Positions 36,571 to 44,920 of a stretch of DNA of 64,000 bases are shown here, in pieces (the first letter of the stretch is position 1; every line of letters begins with the position of its first letter). The DNA comes from Myxococcus eversor. GTDB taxonomy: Bacteria > Myxococcota > Myxococcia > Myxococcales > Myxococcaceae. The notes below the pieces were generated by a model. It searched no databases. It saw nothing but the letters and a program-made list of their open reading frames with translations, and was not told where the DNA came from. The stretch is from positions 62,001-126,000 of the forward strand of contig NZ_JAAIXY010000009.1 of assembly GCF_010894455.1 (NCBI RefSeq), in the 5' to 3' direction. A program made the position numbers and the translations under genes.

Positions 36571-37299
36571 ATGAAGTACTTCCGAGTCGAGCAGGACCTG
36601 TCGTCGCGCTATTCAGGCGAGCTGAATGCCACGCATCGGTGGGGACTCCCGGGTGTGGAGCCGTGTCCGCTGTGTGGTCAGAGCGGCGCCACGCTGGGCC
36701 TCGAATATCCTTGCGTCGACCTGTCGAGCCTTCCGCGTGTGGAACTGGAGCGGTTGTCCGACCCGTCTCCTGTTCCCTTGGATGAACTCGAGCGGTTGCG
36801 TCAGCTGGTGCGCCCAATGGCTCCCCTGAATGCGGTGCTCGATGCCGGAACGGAGTTCGGCCCGCTGACAGGGACAGGCTCGGGCAGCTTCGGCTCGTTC
36901 TTCATGCCCGCGAGCTGGTCCCTGTGCATCCGAGAGGAGGCGCTCGTTCGGCTCCGAGAAGCAGGTGCTCAGGGGCTCCAGGGGAGCGCCGTCTCCGTGC
37001 GCTTCAGGACGAAGAGCCCACCGATGCTGCTGAACCTGCAACTGGACGTGCAGGGCCGGTTTCATCCCGATGCTTTGACCTGGGCGCGAAAGCCGCCGTG
37101 TCCCCGGTGCGGCATCAGTGATGCGGAGGGACCTCTTCCGGAGCCCATCGTTCTCGACACAGCGACGCTTCCCGAGGATGTGGACCTGTTCCGGTTGGCG
37201 GATGCTCCCGGCATCATCATCGCCACGGAGCAGCTCGTGGACGCGGCGACACGGCTGTCGCTGGACGGAGCCGTGTTTCGCGCCGTGGCGGCGCGTTAG
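36571..37299 (+). CDS. sitI6: SitI6-family double-CXXCG immunity protein
   Basis: A 242-residue cytoplasmic protein with two zinc-ribbon-like knuckles, CPLCG (C32, C35) and CPRCG (C177, C180). This defines the double-CXXCG paralogous family found only in myxobacteria and known as SitI6 immunity proteins. It starts MKYFRVEQDL as other members do. It should neutralise the SitA6 toxin encoded 28 bases upstream on the same strand, protecting the producer and its siblings. The convergent unknown gene ends 19 bases downstream, so the toxin-immunity pair is a compact two-gene unit. Confidence 0.85.
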   Translation: MKYFRVEQDLSSRYSGELNATHRWGLPGVEPCPLCGQSGATLGLEYPCVDLSSLPRVELERLSDPSPVPLDELERLRQLVRPMAPLNAVLDAGTEFGPLTGTGSGSFGSFFMPASWSLCIREEALVRLREAGAQGLQGSAVSVRFRTKSPPMLLNLQLDVQGRFHPDALTWARKPPCPRCGISDAEGPLPEPIVLDTATLPEDVDLFRLADAPGIIIATEQLVDAATRLSLDGAVFRAVAAR

Positions 37300-37318
37300 C
37301 TTCCGTCAGTGCCTCGCG

Positions 37319-38713
37319 CTACCGCGTCTCGGGCGGCAACAGCGTCCAGTCGAAGACGAAGCGGTGGGCGCCTCCGGGCACGCTGTCCAGCCAGCCCGTG
37401 ATTCGCTCACTGCGCGAGAGCAGCGGACCCAACTCCGAGCTGACCGCGAAGAGCGCGGCGAGGTTCTCGTCCGCCATCACGTCCGCCAGCGACACCTGCG
37501 AAAGCCCCCGCGCGAGCAGCCTCGGGTCCAGCGAGAAGTCCGCCGCGCGCTCCAGCTTCGCCGTCGTCTCCGGCAGCGCCGCCATCGTCGCCTGCGTCAC
37601 CGTCTCGTCGTTGCCCACCACCAGGTGCTTGCCCTTCTGCCGAACGAGCACGCTTCCCCCCTTCACCGTGAGCGCCCAGCCGTCCTCCAGCGCCTTCGCC
37701 CCGGGCAGCGTGCCCAGCGGCGCCAGCGCCTGCTTCACCGCCGCCGCGTCCTTCACCTCCGCCGCCAGCGCCTGCTTCACCGCGAAGAAGCGCGCCTCTT
37801 GCGTCCGCAGCGAGCCTCGCACCTGCACGTTGCTCATGTTCACCAACATGTTCCCCGTGAGCTGCTTCGCCACGGCGTCCGCCGAGGCCTGCATCTGCTC
37901 CTTGGGACACGTCGCGCAGGCGGCCTGGATGGTCGCGCGCAGCGAGCCCACGGCCTGCTCCAGGCCCGCTGGCGCCACCGCCACGCGCGAGAACAGCAAC
38001 CCCTCCGGCTTCATCGCGCCATAGGGACTGTTGCTCTTCGCCTGGAAGGGCGGCAGCGGCAGCTTCATCGCCGTGCCATCCACCTTCAGCGCGTTCGCCG
38101 CGCCATCCAGCCCCAGCACCGTCTCGCCCGTGGCGAGGAAGGCCACTCCCGTCACCTTGCTCAGTCGCGCGTCCGGAGCGGGCGCCTTGCCCACCAGCCT
38201 CACGGACTCCTTCAGCAGCGCGGCGGCACCTGCATCCGTCGCTCCGTAGGCACAGACCTCCTGCCCCTTGAGCGCGTAGCCCATCGCCCCGCCCGCGTCG
38301 CGCGTCGTGCTCACCGTCGTCACGCCCTTCGACGTGGCCGGCTTCGCCTCCGCGCCTCCCGCCTCCGCCATGGCCTCCGCCGCCTTCTGCTGGAACACCT
38401 TCGCGTCCGCCACGCGCATGCAGGACACACGGCCGTCCACGCGCAGCGACACCGTGGCCGGCCCCGTCACATCCAACCCCACGGCCGTGAGCGTCTCCGG
38501 CCGCGTCGGGTCGATGGTGAGGAACGGGTGCAGCTCCGCGCGCCACGCCGAGGGACGCAGCAGCGCGGAATACGTGCCCGCGCGCTCCAGGAATGCGGAG
38601 AGCCCCGTCAACGCATCCAGCTTGGGAATGTGGACGACCGTCTGGGCCGACGCGGCGGTGCGAGGAGCAGGAGCAGCCGCCAGCGCGGCGGCGAGGACGA
38701 GCGAGGAGAACAT
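37319..38713 (-). CDS. Exported protein of unknown function
   Basis: A 464-residue protein with signal peptide MFSSLVLAAALAAAPAP. The mature part alternates short strands and amphipathic helices over two similar halves, with few Cys (one in RVSCMRVADA and a CxxC in ACATCPKEQ). The fold pattern and phrases such as KVFQQKAAEAMAEAG and GKHLVVGNDETVTQAT recall DUF3352-like periplasmic proteins, but this is a guess. The ATG at 38713 starts the signal peptide; an in-frame start at 38749 would bury it. It is convergent with the SitI gene and has no partner upstream. Confidence 0.65.
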   Translation of the reverse strand: MFSSLVLAAALAAAPAPRTAASAQTVVHIPKLDALTGLSAFLERAGTYSALLRPSAWRAELHPFLTIDPTRPETLTAVGLDVTGPATVSLRVDGRVSCMRVADAKVFQQKAAEAMAEAGGAEAKPATSKGVTTVSTTRDAGGAMGYALKGQEVCAYGATDAGAAALLKESVRLVGKAPAPDARLSKVTGVAFLATGETVLGLDGAANALKVDGTAMKLPLPPFQAKSNSPYGAMKPEGLLFSRVAVAPAGLEQAVGSLRATIQAACATCPKEQMQASADAVAKQLTGNMLVNMSNVQVRGSLRTQEARFFAVKQALAAEVKDAAAVKQALAPLGTLPGAKALEDGWALTVKGGSVLVRQKGKHLVVGNDETVTQATMAALPETTAKLERAADFSLDPRLLARGLSQVSLADVMADENLAALFAVSSELGPLLSRSERITGWLDSVPGGAHRFVFDWTLLPPETR

Positions 38714-39007
38714 GCCCCCGTGAGAGCAGCGCTCCTCCACCCCTGTCAAGACACTCGCGTGCTCACGCGGGCCGGAACGGGGCAGGTCCCTTGGCGAACG
38801 GCCAGTGGTGGACGATGGAGCTCCAGGTGAGGCCTCGCGCGACTCGCTTGCTTGCCTGTCGTGAGGTTGCGGAGCACATCGCTATCGTCCGCCCGAGAGT
38901 GCTGCCCCGGCGGAGCAGGAGCGCGGAACCCGTCCGCACCTCTGCTCCACCGGTCTCCCTCCCGTCCTCTTCATCGTGCGAAGGCGGGAATGTCTCAGCG
39001 TGTTTCG
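38714..39007. other. Gene-poor gap with a possible gene remnant
   Basis: No complete gene is supported here. On the minus strand the last 30 codons before a stop at 38763 (SSIVHHWPFAKGPAPFRPA) have coding-like third bases, but no credible start or upstream domain exists. It may be the tail of a decayed gene. I saw no convincing promoter or hairpin. Confidence 0.35.
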
Positions 39008-39424
39008 CTACAGCCGGCCGATGTTGGCCCACTCAATCATCCGCTCCGCCAGGTCCTCGGCGTTGCGGCGCAGATGCGCGAGCTGGAGCATCTGGTCATC
39101 CGACTCCGCCAGCGTCATGCGCCGCACCAGCAGGTCCGCGAAGCGCACCACCTGCGCGATGCTGATGCAGTCGGCGTCCTCGCCCACTCCCGCGAAGCGC
39201 GCGACCTCCGCGTCCACGTCCAGGTGCTCATCCTGCAGCGCCTTCACCAGCGCCGAGCGCGATACCGGCGTCTCGAACTCCTCCGGATTGCGCAGCTGAC
39301 GACGCCACGGCTGCGATTCCCACCGGACACGCACGGGGTCTCGGAAGACCCTGTTTCGCATCGGCTGAGTGCCCATCATCCCCTGCATGCCGGACCCGGC
39401 CGGCGACCAGAAGCTGAGTTCCAT
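39008..39424 (-). CDS. Protein of unknown function
   Basis: A 138-residue soluble protein that starts MELSFWSPAGSGMQGMMG and has a helical, acidic C-terminal half (about 60-138: ALVKALQDEHLDVDAEVARF, VVRFADLLVRRMTLAESD). There is no signal peptide or known motif. The ATG at 39424 was preferred to an in-frame ATG at 39475 because GGAGAGG lies about eight bases before it and codons further upstream lose the genome's G/C third-base bias. It diverges from the methionine-methyltransferase homologue. Confidence 0.58.
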   Translation of the reverse strand: MELSFWSPAGSGMQGMMGTQPMRNRVFRDPVRVRWESQPWRRQLRNPEEFETPVSRSALVKALQDEHLDVDAEVARFAGVGEDADCISIAQVVRFADLLVRRMTLAESDDQMLQLAHLRRNAEDLAERMIEWANIGRL

Positions 39425-39630
39425 CAGTGCCCCCTCTCCACCACGGGGTCTGTCCACGAGCGTGACCGACTTCATCGTCTCCAGCCGTCCCTTCCCGTCC
39501 TGCCCACCCACAGCATCCCTATTACGAACGAGCGGCCGAACCTTGATTGGAGCCACGGCGCCAAAGCGTTGCGTTCACACGCCACGCGTGCGTTGACACA
39601 GGGCGGTGGGCCCGGGACAGTCCGCGCGCC

Positions 39631-42600
39631 ATGCCGACCTATCCCTCCTCCCCCCGTGAGGCCTTCCACCTGCTGCGCGCACTGTCGGAGGACCTGGCCC
39701 ACCCTGAGCGGCGCGCCCGGGCCCGGGTGGAGCTGCGCGAACTGGCGGAGCTGTCCCGGGAGCAGCCCGAGTCCGCCCCCCTGCGGCTGGTGACGGTGAC
39801 GGTGGCGGCGGGAGCGTCCCAGGAGCGTCTGGAGCTGTTCCTCCTGCCCTCCATCTTCGCGCCCGAGTCCTGGGCCTACACCTTCCTGGAGGGACTGCTC
39901 AGCGTTCCCCTGGACGAGTACGCCGGCAAGCGACTGGTGGAGGTGGGCGCGGGCTCGGGATGGATTTGCCTCGCGCTGGCCAAGTTCACGAAGCTGGCCC
40001 ACATCCACGGCGCGGACCTCAACCCGCACTCGCCCGTCGTCGCGCGCTGCAACGCGTGGCTCAACGGTGACGAGTCGCTCGTGTCCCGCCTCTCCTTCGC
40101 GGAGAGCGACCTGCTTCGTGGCGTGCCCGCGGAGCCCTCCTGGGACTTCGTGGTGGGCTGCATCCCCCAGGTGCTGCGCACGGAGGAGCTGCCCGGCGAG
40201 CTGTCGCAAGCGGATGAACAGGCGCTGTATGACCTCTCCAACTACTGCACGTTGCAGAACGTGTACGAGGACCACTTCGGTCTGGGGCTCATCGCGCGGT
40301 TGCTCGACGAGGCGCCGGAGCGACTGGCACCCACGGGCAAGCTGCTGCTCAACCTCGCGGGCCGTCCGGGTCGCCCCATCATCGAGCGCATGTTCACCCG
40401 GCGCGGCTTCACCACGCGGGTGCGCGTGGCCCGGCGCGTGAGGCAGGCGGCGGACACGGACATCCGTCCGCTGGTGGCGCTGGAGCAGCGCACCGGACGC
40501 GAGTTCGAGTTCTTCATGGAGGCTCGCAGCCCGGAGCCGCTGCGCGCGGCGACAGCGCTGGGCTGGCTCCAGTCCGGGCACGCGGTGTGGCACGAAGTCG
40601 CGGTCTGGGAGGCGCATCTGTCGCGCCCGCGCGAGACGCTGGCCCTGCGTCAGTCCCTGCGCGAGCTGGGCATCCCCACGCTCCAGGAGGAGTTGGACCT
40701 GGGCGCCGCGTCGCCCGAGCAGCTCGGCTTTGTCTCCGCGCTGTCGCAGCGGCTGGCGAAGGGCCCGCTGTTGCCGTACGCGCACGAGGCCGGTGACGTG
40801 TCCTTCCGGGGCCAGGTGGTGCGCTATCTGGATCGCTACTTCGGCCTGAGGCTCGCGGAGCAGGAGCTGTTCGTCGCGCCCGAGCGGGAGCAGGCGGTGT
40901 ACTCGCTGCTGCTCGCCACGTGCGACGTGGGCGACGAGGTGCTGGTGTCGCGCAACCTGCATCCGCTCTACGCGCGGGCGCTGGAGAAGGCGGGCGTTCG
41001 CGCCACGGTGACGCACACGACGCTGGAGGAGATTCGCCGGCTGTTGTCCGCGTTCGACGTGAAGATGGTGCTGCTCACGGTGGAGAAGGGCGAGCGCACC
41101 AATCTGTCCGTGCTGCGTGACATCATCGCGGAGGCGGCCAGGCGCGGCATCTGGGTGGTGCTGGACGAGAGCGCCTTCTTCAACATCACCGGAGAGGTGG
41201 AGCCGCTCACGCTGTTCGAGTTCCTGGCCCGTGAGCCGTACTCACCCAACCTCGTCGTGCTCTACGGCCTGGTGAAGAACGCGGTGTGGCCCGATTTGGA
41301 GCTGACGCTCCTGCTCCCCGTGCCGGAGCCGCTGCGCGCGGACCTGGAGGTGGCGGCGGAGGTGACGTACTCGCGCATCAGCACGCTGGCGCAGTGGTTC
41401 TACGAGCGCACGTTCGCGGACCTGCTGTCGTTCCGCATCTCCTTCGCGGAGCCGGAGCCGCCCGGGCCGCGCCGCGTACCGGTGGTGCCGCTGCCGCGCT
41501 CCTCCCGCATCAACACGCTGGCGAACTTCCCCGCCTTCGCGCCCAAGGTGTTCCGCGAGGACGACGCGGAGCTGGTGCGGCTGGACTACGGAGAGAATGA
41601 AGGCCCGCTGCCGCAGCCGCTGGTGGAGGGCCTCATCGCCGCCGCCGCCGCGCCGCTCGACACCGGGGCGCAGACGGGCCTGTCCGAGGCCGTGGCGGCC
41701 TTCCTCCTGGAGACGCGCGCCGCGCGGTACGCGCCCGAGGAGCTGGTCATGGCGCCGGGTGTCTGGCCTCTCATCCACCTCTTCGGGGTGGCCCTGCGCA
41801 AGCGCCTGGGCAGGGAGCCTCGAATCTTCGTGGTGACGCCCTGCTACGGCGTGCTGCCGCCCACGTTCGTCTCGGCCGGGTGCCAGGTGGAGCAGGGGAC
41901 GCTGACGGAGCTGCTCTCGCGCCGAGGCCAGGGCGCCAGTGGCCCCGACGCCGTCGTCATCTCCCAGCCCGCCAACCCCACCGGCGTCTACGTGGCTCGC
42001 GAGGAGCTGGTGGCGCTGGCCAACTACGTGGTGGAGCAGCGCTGCCTGCTCGTGTCCGATGAAATCTTCGGGCTGGTCAACCTCACCAGCCCCACGGCGG
42101 AGACGGTGCACAGCCCGGTGACGCTGGAGGGCGCGGTGCCGGGCGTGGGCGCGCGCACCGTGGTGCTGGGAGGGCTGTCCAAGGAGTTCGCCGCCGGTGG
42201 GCTGCGCGTGGGGTGGCTTGCGGCGCGAGACAGGGCGCTGGCCTCGGCGGTGCGCGACGGCGGCCCGGGCGTGTTGCACCTCATCACCGCGCGCGCGGCG
42301 GCGTACCTGTACGCGGCCTATGCGCGCAGCCCGGATGGACAGCTCCTCTATGGCGCGCGGCACCGCTCACTGCGCGGCTTCCTGACGAAGATGCGGCGCG
42401 AACTGGCGGAGAAGCGCGAGCTCTTGGCGCAGGCGCTGCCCGGGGATGCGCGCGCGGAGGGAGGCGATGCGGGAGGCCTCTTCCTGGCCCCGCGCATGAC
42501 GGCCTGGCTGGGACGCGAAATCGACGGCGAGACGCTCACGCCGGAGAACCTGCCGCGCGTCGTCTACGCGCACACGCACGTGGTGCTCAACGGCGGGCCC

Positions 42601-42714
42601 TGGTGCTCGGACCCCGAGCGCGTGCGCGCCGTGTTCTCCATTCCCAGGGAGAAGCTGGTGAAGGCGTGTGAGCGCTTGAAGGCGTTCGGCACGAAGCTCG
42701 TCGCTGGCTCCTGA
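39631..42714 (+). CDS. Homologue of plant methionine S-methyltransferase (methyltransferase plus aminotransferase-fold domains)
   Basis: A 1027-residue three-part protein. Residues about 60-330 are a SAM methyltransferase: EVGAGSGW (104-111), DLNPHSPVV, and VGCIPQVL (175-182) where N-methyltransferases have NPPY. LSNYCTLQNVYEDHFGLGLI and AGRPGRPIIERMFTRRGF then follow, as in plant methionine S-methyltransferase (MMT). Residues about 385-650 look like a degenerate aminotransferase-like fold (D512, K549). Residues about 670-1020 are a second class-I fold with intact PLP motifs: QPANPTGVY, VSDEIFG (D810) and GGLSKEF (K851). MMT makes S-methylmethionine, the first step to DMSP in some organisms. 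Activity is inferred. The start at 39631 follows a short divergent gap. Confidence 0.83.
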   Translation: MPTYPSSPREAFHLLRALSEDLAHPERRARARVELRELAELSREQPESAPLRLVTVTVAAGASQERLELFLLPSIFAPESWAYTFLEGLLSVPLDEYAGKRLVEVGAGSGWICLALAKFTKLAHIHGADLNPHSPVVARCNAWLNGDESLVSRLSFAESDLLRGVPAEPSWDFVVGCIPQVLRTEELPGELSQADEQALYDLSNYCTLQNVYEDHFGLGLIARLLDEAPERLAPTGKLLLNLAGRPGRPIIERMFTRRGFTTRVRVARRVRQAADTDIRPLVALEQRTGREFEFFMEARSPEPLRAATALGWLQSGHAVWHEVAVWEAHLSRPRETLALRQSLRELGIPTLQEELDLGAASPEQLGFVSALSQRLAKGPLLPYAHEAGDVSFRGQVVRYLDRYFGLRLAEQELFVAPEREQAVYSLLLATCDVGDEVLVSRNLHPLYARALEKAGVRATVTHTTLEEIRRLLSAFDVKMVLLTVEKGERTNLSVLRDIIAEAARRGIWVVLDESAFFNITGEVEPLTLFEFLAREPYSPNLVVLYGLVKNAVWPDLELTLLLPVPEPLRADLEVAAEVTYSRISTLAQWFYERTFADLLSFRISFAEPEPPGPRRVPVVPLPRSSRINTLANFPAFAPKVFREDDAELVRLDYGENEGPLPQPLVEGLIAAAAAPLDTGAQTGLSEAVAAFLLETRAARYAPEELVMAPGVWPLIHLFGVALRKRLGREPRIFVVTPCYGVLPPTFVSAGCQVEQGTLTELLSRRGQGASGPDAVVISQPANPTGVYVAREELVALANYVVEQRCLLVSDEIFGLVNLTSPTAETVHSPVTLEGAVPGVGARTVVLGGLSKEFAAGGLRVGWLAARDRALASAVRDGGPGVLHLITARAAAYLYAAYARSPDGQLLYGARHRSLRGFLTKMRRELAEKRELLAQALPGDARAEGGDAGGLFLAPRMTAWLGREIDGETLTPENLPRVVYAHTHVVLNGGPWCSDPERVRAVFSIPREKLVKACERLKAFGTKLVAGS

Positions 42715-42891
42715 GTCGCCCGACGCGGACCCTCTGTTCTTTGGTGAACCGGAGGGCCGTTCATGCGGGGACAGAGACCCAGCCCCCTCGCTGGATGGGC
42801 TGCGGCCTGTCTTTCCGGCATGGTAGGGAATCCTGGTTTCAGGGCGTTGCTCGGAAACAAGGGCTTCGACTTCACGTCTTCGGGGGGTGTC

Positions 42892-43890
42892 ATGCCCAAT
42901 CTGCTCGACCTGCCGCGGCAGGCATTGATGGACCTGCGTTCTCGCTTGAGCCACCTGCCGTTGATGTCCCAGTTGCCGCTGCGCAACATGGTGCCGGACA
43001 GCCTGTCGTTGTCGAGCCCCGCGCCGCAGGACTCGGCGCTGGCGGACCCGGCACGGGTGCTGGCGTGGCAGAAGGCGTGCGAGCGCTATGTGAAGCCCGG
43101 GCAGGTGGTGATGGACGTGTGCACGGGCACGGGGCTGCGCACCTTCCTGGCGGCGAGCCGACATCCCCGGCGGCTGTACGCGGTGGATGGCTCGCGGCAG
43201 TTGGACACCGCGCAGTGGGTGGCGCGGCGCAACGGGTTGGAGAACATCGACTTCGTGCGCTCGCACCCGTGGAACTTCCAGGCCCCGGAGAAGGTGGACG
43301 TGCTGCTGCACGACTTGCTGGGCGAGGCCCTCTTCGACGCGGGGCTGGTGCCGAGGATGTTGGATTTGCGCTCCCGGGTGCTGCGGCCTGGCGGGCGCAT
43401 CCTCCCCAACCGCTTCGAGGTCTTCGTGGAGCCGGTGCAGCTTCGCGACGAGGCGTGCATCCCCTTCATCTGGAGTCAGCGCTTCCCCAGCGTGGACTAC
43501 AGCTGCTTGCAGACGCTGCGCGAGGCCATGAATCCGTCGTACTTCACGCGCGTCGTGCGCTCGTACGAGGTGGACCACCTGCTGTGCGACCCGGAGCCCG
43601 CCTTCGCCTTCGACTTGGAGACGATGGCGACGGATGGGCTGCCGCACCGCGTGCGCTTCGAGCGGCCGGTGGTGGAGGAGGGGCGCGTGGACGGCTTCTG
43701 CCTCTTCTACAAGGTGGCCTTCGACGCGGAGCTGTCCTTCACGGTGTCGCCGTTGCGCGGGCAGAACCACGCGGGCATGACGCTCCTGCGCGTGGACTCG
43801 CGCGAGTTCGCTCGCTACGAGACACTCAGCTTCGAGCTGGAGCTGGCGGACCCCGCGGATGTGGGCACCTGGCGCTGGCACTTCTGCTGA
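42892..43890 (+). CDS. PRMT-like SAM-dependent methyltransferase
   Basis: A 332-residue methyltransferase. Motif I is VVMDVCTGTGLRTFLAA, then LYAVDGSRQLDTAQWVARRNG (motif II acidic end) and VDVLLHDLLGEALFD, which stands where protein arginine methyltransferases have the double-E loop. A beta-rich C-terminal half follows (SPAFAFDLETMATDG onward), like the PRMT barrel. The typical paired Glu of the catalytic loop is not obvious (LHDLLGEALFD), so a different substrate is possible. The ATG at 42892 was chosen because coding bias starts there; an ATG at 42763 with GGAGG is an alternative but its codons are poorly biased. It follows the MMT homologue on the same strand, 177 bases on. Confidence 0.78.
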   Translation: MPNLLDLPRQALMDLRSRLSHLPLMSQLPLRNMVPDSLSLSSPAPQDSALADPARVLAWQKACERYVKPGQVVMDVCTGTGLRTFLAASRHPRRLYAVDGSRQLDTAQWVARRNGLENIDFVRSHPWNFQAPEKVDVLLHDLLGEALFDAGLVPRMLDLRSRVLRPGGRILPNRFEVFVEPVQLRDEACIPFIWSQRFPSVDYSCLQTLREAMNPSYFTRVVRSYEVDHLLCDPEPAFAFDLETMATDGLPHRVRFERPVVEEGRVDGFCLFYKVAFDAELSFTVSPLRGQNHAGMTLLRVDSREFARYETLSFELELADPADVGTWRWHFC

Positions 43891-43979
43891 GGGCCCAGGC
43901 AGGCAGTGCTCGGGGGTGGACATCCCACGCGACGCCAGGGCTTCGCCCCGGAGGAGCCGTGGCTAGTTTGCCCCACGGC

Positions 43980-44780
43980 ATGCGCTCCTCTCGTGGGTCC
44001 TTCTTCCTGGCGGTCCTGTTGGGCTTCTCCTTCTCCGCGCTGGCACAGGAGGCTTCCGGGCCTCCTCGCACCGTGGCGGGTGTCTGCGGCAGCGCCAACT
44101 GGGTGTGCGTGGCCGAGTGCATCGAGCCCGAGTGCGTGGACCGGTGTCTGCGCCAGGGCTGCGAGCAGTCGTTGGACAGGCTCAAGGCCTGCACCTTGAA
44201 GGCGGGCTGCGCGCCGGACGACACCCAGTGCCCCGCGCGCACGTGCGGCCCCACGTGTCAGAAAGCCTTCGAGCCCGCGCCGCCCAGTCCGGAGAAGGAG
44301 ATGAAGGACCCGTGTCAGGGCCAGGCCTCCTCGACGAAAGCCCTGCCCGACAAGTTGGTGGGTGAGTGGCGACTGACGGCCGCCAGCCTGCCCGAAGTCA
44401 CGGACGGAGGCTTCACGCGAATCGAGGCCCAGCCTCGCGCGGACTATGAGCGCGCGCTGCGAATCACGTCCTCGGGGTGTTTCGTCCTGCGAACCGCGCT
44501 GAAGGACGCGACGCTGGGAGAGGGCAACGCGCTGGTCGTCCGCGCCTGGGGCATGGTGGAAGCCCTGGGCGAGCACCACGTGAAGCTGCTGGCCAAGGAC
44601 GGCCAGGCCGTGGGCCCCGTTTGCGGTGCGAAACGGGTCATCCCCCTGTCGCGCTCGAAGGTGAGGTTCAAGGGCGGCTCGTACCGGTGGGACTTGGAGG
44701 AGGGAGAGCTCACGCTGACGCTGGACGACGCGACGAAGCAGACCTTCCAGTTCGAGCGCGAAGAGGGGCCTCCTCCGTAG
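43980..44780 (+). CDS. Secreted Cys-rich protein of unknown function
   Basis: A 266-residue exported protein. The signal peptide is GSFFLAVLLGFSFSALA, cut before QEAS. The next 75 residues carry about 12 Cys (VCGSANWVCVAECIEPECVD, CLRQGCEQS, CTLKAGCAPDDTQC, TCGPTC), a disulphide-rich module. The C-terminal half is a beta-barrel-like domain (LVGEWRLTAASLPEV through LTLTLDDATKQTFQF) of lipocalin-type appearance. It is not recognised as a named family. It lies 89 bases after the PRMT-like gene and may be in the same transcript. Confidence 0.7.
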   Translation: MRSSRGSFFLAVLLGFSFSALAQEASGPPRTVAGVCGSANWVCVAECIEPECVDRCLRQGCEQSLDRLKACTLKAGCAPDDTQCPARTCGPTCQKAFEPAPPSPEKEMKDPCQGQASSTKALPDKLVGEWRLTAASLPEVTDGGFTRIEAQPRADYERALRITSSGCFVLRTALKDATLGEGNALVVRAWGMVEALGEHHVKLLAKDGQAVGPVCGAKRVIPLSRSKVRFKGGSYRWDLEEGELTLTLDDATKQTFQFEREEGPPP

Positions 44781-44920
44781 CGAGGCTCCCTGGCGGGCGA
44801 GGGGTCGCCGGCTCCAGGGGCGCGTTACTGAAAGTCCGCGCGCCACGCGGGGGCATCCTGCGCCATCATGACGTGTCCCGGATGGATGGGGCACGGTCTG
44901 AGCGCGAGGGGAGGCACGCG

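Noticed and set aside
37118..38830. Plus-strand open frame of 570 codons opposite the 464-residue exported protein
   Set aside because: Arg/His-rich shadow; the minus strand has the signal peptide and normal codon bias.
38763..38860. Minus-strand peptide ending SSIVHHWPFAKGPAPFRPA
   Set aside because: Third-base bias is coding-like but there is no credible start or domain; kept only as a possible remnant in a gap entry.
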